From assembly GCA_031370675.1 (NCBI GenBank), contig JANMQT010000354.1:1-23944 (forward strand): a stretch of DNA of 23,944 nucleotides, read 5' to 3'. The notes below the pieces were generated by a model. It was not told the DNA's origin, searched no databases, and was given only the letters and a program-made list of their open reading frames with translations. The stretch is from SZAS-18 sp031370675. Lineage in GTDB: Bacteria > Verrucomicrobiota > Verrucomicrobiia > Chthoniobacterales > SZAS-18. Of this stretch, positions 20,972 through 23,944 are shown one piece after another; the first letter of the stretch is position 1, and the number at the start of each line of letters is the position of its first letter. A program made the position numbers and the translations under genes.

Positions 20972-23086
20972 TCAGGCGTAAAAGGTTCGTCCCCCGCCGG
21001 CCATCGCTTGGAGTCGTGCGCACGGCCGGAACGATTCACCGAAGCGACCAGCCAACGACTCGAGATCGGCGGCGACCTTGGACGCTCCCAAGGCATCGGC
21101 GTAACGCAGCGGGCCGCCGCGGAAGGGCGCCCAGCCCGAGCCCATGATCATGCCGAAGTCAACGTCCTCGGGCGCTTCGACGACCAGTTCCTCGAGCACC
21201 CGCGCCGCCTCGTTGATCATCGGCAAAATGAGCCGGTCGTGAAACAGCTTCGGATCCGCCGGCCGGCGTGTCGCGACGCCCGGCAGCCGCTCGACCTCGA
21301 GGTTGACCGCCGATTTGCCCTTGCCGGCATGGAGGTAGAAACCGCGACCGGATTTCTTGCCGAGCCAGTTCCGCGCAATCATCTCGTCCAGCGCGGGCAC
21401 CGGCCCACCCTGGGGTGTCGGCAGGCGCGCTGCGAGGTCGGTCGCGACGTGCCGGCCGACATCGAGGCCGACTTCATCAAGGAGACGAAGCGGACCCATC
21501 GGCATGCCAAAGCGCTCCAGCGCATGGTCGATGTCGGTCACCGCGTAGCCTTCCTGGAACAGCCGCCCGGCCTCGCTCAAATAGGGCGTGAGGATGCGGT
21601 TCACGAGAAAGCCCGGACGATCGCGCACGATCACCGGCAGTTTGCCGATCGCCTTCACAAAGCGCAACGCCGTCTCGAGCGCGCCGGCGCCGGTGCGGTC
21701 GCCGCGCACGATTTCGACCAGCTGCATGCGATGCACAGGGTTGAAGAAATGGATGCCCACCACCCGGCTGGGATCATGCAGCGCGCCAGCGATGGTGTCG
21801 ATCGAGAGGGCGGACGTGTTCGTGGCGAGCGCCACGCCAGCGGCGGTGGCGGCCTCGAGGCCGCGAAAGATCTGCTGCTTCAAATCGAGCCGCTCCACGG
21901 CGGCCTCGATCACCAGGTCCACGCGGTTGAGTGGCACGTCTCCCACAACAGGAACGATGCGGTCGAGCGCGGCGCGCGCCTCGGTCTCGGTGAAGCGCCG
22001 GCGCCTGGTGGCGTCGCGAAATAGTTTGCGGATCGACTGCAGGCCGATGGCGAGCGGCTCGGCGGCAATATCCTTGAGCAGGACGTGGGTGCCGCGCGCG
22101 GCCAGCCATTGGGCGATGCCGGCACCCATCACGCCGGCGCCGACCACGGCCACGCGTTCGATTTGGCGCGGCGAATCAGCCGGGGCGGTGAAATCGGACG
22201 GCAGAGGCGTCTTCTTGGATCGCTCCTGCAGAAGGAAGATGCCCAGGAGTTGACGCGCCACGTCCCCGGTGGCGAGTTCCGCGAAAGCCTTCCGCTCAAG
22301 CGCGAAGCCTTGTTCCAACGTGCCACGCAACGCGGCGATTACGACCTCCAAGGCCTTGAGCGGTGCGGGATAGTGGCCTCCGGTCTTGGCGAGCACGCCC
22401 GCGCGCGCCTGGCGGGCGATGAACGCGGCGGCGGGCGGCAGATTGGAAAGATGAAAAGGCCACGGTCCGCGCTTGCCCCGCCCAATCTGGCGTACGGCCA
22501 GATCCGCGAGCGACTCCCGCGGGCCGACGGCGTCGACGAGTCCGGCCTTGAGCGCGGGAACGGCGGCGAGTTGTTTTCCGGCGAGGATGATCTCGAGGGC
22601 CTTCGGCAAACCCAGCAACCGCGGCAGGATCGTGCTGCCACCCCAACCGGGGAGAATTCCCAGTTGCACCTCAGGCAGCCCAATCTTTGTCTCCTTCGAG
22701 GTCGAGGCCACGCGGTAATCGCACGCCAGCGTGATTTCGCACCCGCCACCCAGTGCAAGGCCGTGGATGGCGGCAACCGATGGAATGGGCATCATGGTGA
22801 TGCGCCGGAACGTCCGCTGGCCCACGTCGATCAGTCGTTCGATCTTCTCGACGGAAGGATCCTTCGTGAATCCGATCAGGTCGGCGCCAGCGAGGAAGAT
22901 TTTCGACTTTGCGCTGCGGAAAACCACGCCCTTGATTTCGCGCGCCTCGGACGAAGCGAGAAAATCAAGTTGTGCATTGAGCTCCACAAAAGTCGCCTCG
23001 TCGAAAATGTTCACCGCGGAATCCGGGCGATCGAACGTCAGGACACACACTTGGGTCGCAGTGACTTCGCGATGCAGATTGGCCAT
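20972..23086 (-). CDS. fadJ: Fatty-acid oxidation multifunctional enzyme (enoyl-CoA hydratase / 3-hydroxyacyl-CoA dehydrogenase), FadB/FadJ type
   Basis: A 704-residue two-part enzyme that hydrates enoyl-CoA and oxidises the 3-hydroxyacyl-CoA. Residues 1-190 form the crotonase domain, with GLALGGGCEITLACDYR (109-125) and catalytic Glu117 and Glu139. A linker leads to the NAD-binding Rossmann motif VAVVGAGVMGAGIAQ (312-326). The dehydrogenase catalytic His is His452 in HFFNPVHRMQLVEIV, and DRPGFLVNRIL follows. A second C-terminal dehydrogenase domain (MINEAARVLEELVVEAPEDVDFGMIMGSGW) is complete. Whether it is FadB- or FadJ-like cannot be settled by eye, so the symbol is tentative. It is placed between thiolase (33 bp upstream) and acyl-CoA oxidase (44 bp downstream). 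Confidence 0.94.
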   Translation of the reverse strand: MANLHREVTATQVCVLTFDRPDSAVNIFDEATFVELNAQLDFLASSEAREIKGVVFRSAKSKIFLAGADLIGFTKDPSVEKIERLIDVGQRTFRRITMMPIPSVAAIHGLALGGGCEITLACDYRVASTSKETKIGLPEVQLGILPGWGGSTILPRLLGLPKALEIILAGKQLAAVPALKAGLVDAVGPRESLADLAVRQIGRGKRGPWPFHLSNLPPAAAFIARQARAGVLAKTGGHYPAPLKALEVVIAALRGTLEQGFALERKAFAELATGDVARQLLGIFLLQERSKKTPLPSDFTAPADSPRQIERVAVVGAGVMGAGIAQWLAARGTHVLLKDIAAEPLAIGLQSIRKLFRDATRRRRFTETEARAALDRIVPVVGDVPLNRVDLVIEAAVERLDLKQQIFRGLEAATAAGVALATNTSALSIDTIAGALHDPSRVVGIHFFNPVHRMQLVEIVRGDRTGAGALETALRFVKAIGKLPVIVRDRPGFLVNRILTPYLSEAGRLFQEGYAVTDIDHALERFGMPMGPLRLLDEVGLDVGRHVATDLAARLPTPQGGPVPALDEMIARNWLGKKSGRGFYLHAGKGKSAVNLEVERLPGVATRRPADPKLFHDRLILPMINEAARVLEELVVEAPEDVDFGMIMGSGWAPFRGGPLRYADALGASKVAADLESLAGRFGESFRPCARLQAMAGGGRTFYA

Positions 23087-23119
23087 GAAGTCGGAGGGTC
23101 GGTGGGGTCGGCGAATAAA

Positions 23120-23944
23120 CTAGACCGTCTCAACCCAGAGCGCGCCGCCCTGGCCGCCGCCCACGCACAAGGACACCAGCGCGCGCTTGGCTTTCCGGCG
23201 ATGCAACTCCTTGAGCGCAGTCAGCACGAGGCGGGCGCCCGTGGAGCCGACCGGGTGACCGAGGGCCACCGCGCCGCCGTTCACGTTGAGAATCTCGTCC
23301 GGAATCTCACCGAGCGCAGTTTCTCGGCCGAGGTGCTGGCGCGAAAATTCATCGGAACGCGCCGCGCGCTGGCAGCCGATCACCTGCGCGGCGAAGGCCT
23401 CATTGATTTCAATTAGGTCGGCATCCTTGATCCCAAGTCCAAATTTCTTCTGCGCGGCGGCGATCGCGAAGACGGGCCCGAGACCCATGCGCGACGGATC
23501 GCAGCCGGCGTACGCGTAGGCCACGAGTTTGCCCAGCGGTTGCAGGCCGGATTCCCGCAGCCCCTTTTCGCTCATCACGAGCAGCGCGACCGCACCATCG
23601 GTGATTTGCGAGGCATTCCCGGCAGTGACCGTGCCCGTGCTCTTTTCGAAAACCGGTTTCAGCTTGGCGAGTGCGGCCATCGTCTGGTTTTCCCGGGGAC
23701 CGTTGTCGTCCTGCATCACCCTCGGCGCGACGGGTTTGCCGGCCGTCAGCAGGACCGGGACGATTTCCTCGCGCAACCGCTCGCGGCCCGCGATGGCCCG
23801 CTGATGCGACCGAAGGGAAAATTGATCCTGCTCCTCGCGGGTGATCCCGAAATCGCGCGCCACGTTTTCCGCCGTCTCGCCCATGTTCAAGCCGCAGACC
23901 GGATCCGTGAGGCCGAGTTGGAGCCCGATGATCGGGGAAAAATC
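23120..23944 (-). CDS. Acetyl-CoA acyltransferase (thiolase), C-terminal part
   Basis: The frame runs off the right edge, so the N-terminus and its nucleophilic cysteine are not visible. The remaining 274 residues contain the thiolase hallmarks: NMGETAENVARDFGITREEQD near the left, the TAGNASQITDGA segment, the IEINEAFAAQ segment, the catalytic His region NVNGGAVALGHPVGSTGAR, and the proton-donor Cys in SLCVGGGQGG. It cleaves 3-ketoacyl-CoA to acetyl-CoA and a shortened acyl-CoA, the last beta-oxidation step. It leads the visible part of the minus-strand operon, 33 bp ahead of the multifunctional enzyme. The operon promoter is outside the window. Confidence 0.95.
   Translation of the reverse strand, partial: DFSPIIGLQLGLTDPVCGLNMGETAENVARDFGITREEQDQFSLRSHQRAIAGRERLREEIVPVLLTAGKPVAPRVMQDDNGPRENQTMAALAKLKPVFEKSTGTVTAGNASQITDGAVALLVMSEKGLRESGLQPLGKLVAYAYAGCDPSRMGLGPVFAIAAAQKKFGLGIKDADLIEINEAFAAQVIGCQRAARSDEFSRQHLGRETALGEIPDEILNVNGGAVALGHPVGSTGARLVLTALKELHRRKAKRALVSLCVGGGQGGALWVETV

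Noticed and set aside
22085..23416. 443-codon plus-strand frame across the multifunctional enzyme and thiolase genes
   Set aside because: It spans parts of two minus-strand genes, including their spacer, and shows no domain.

Overview
This GC-rich window (about 60-65 % GC by eye, with strong third-position GC that opens many long antisense frames) looks like chromosome from a Verrucomicrobiota bacterium, probably Opitutaceae-like. That placement is an inference. It rests on the mix of families, on the remains of a secreted Ig-like/FYRV-ending protein I associate with Opitutales, and on several intergenic inverted repeats. No phylogenetic marker was compared. I see no tRNA, rRNA, CRISPR array, phage or transposase gene.

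Layout. Positions 1-3675 (+ strand) carry the end of guaA, a 30-bp-arm inverted repeat, then the housekeeping block coaD - DUF177/yceD - rpmF - plsX - fabH. Next come a small minus-strand membrane protein and, divergently, a secreted metal-dependent amidohydrolase followed by a TatD-family hydrolase. A 168-bp segment bounded by inverted repeats separates TatD from the convergent minus-strand RamB/ScfR-type regulator. The regulator is divergent from isocitrate lyase (aceA), and three related operator-like motifs lie in the 260-bp gap between them. After the aceA terminator come a degenerate SurA/parvulin-like exported protein and a clearly decayed secreted-protein pseudogene.

Positions 11650-16963 form an amino-acid catabolism region. 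It holds a monomeric sarcosine oxidase-family flavoenzyme (minus strand), an AT-rich gap with inverted repeats, a DUF2891 protein, L-lysine 6-aminotransferase and an ALDH7-type semialdehyde dehydrogenase whose start overlaps the aminotransferase stop. Aminotransferase plus dehydrogenase would convert lysine to 2-aminoadipate. The flavoenzyme could feed the same intermediate if its substrate is L-pipecolate.

Positions 16964-23944 hold another inverted-repeat spacer, a small coiled-coil-like protein, a YebC/TACO1 protein, a VOC protein, and a minus-strand fatty-acid beta-oxidation operon: thiolase (cut by the window edge) - FadB/FadJ-type multifunctional enzyme - acyl-CoA oxidase. With the glyoxylate-shunt enzyme AceA and its presumed acyl-CoA-sensing regulator, this points to growth on fatty acids or other acetyl-CoA-yielding substrates, although the two loci are about 9 kb apart.

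I found no wholly new system. The best leads are the regulator/operator arrangement at aceA, the possible two-entry lysine/pipecolate module with a linked DUF2891 gene, the multi-lesion pseudogene, and the recurring intergenic inverted-repeat elements.
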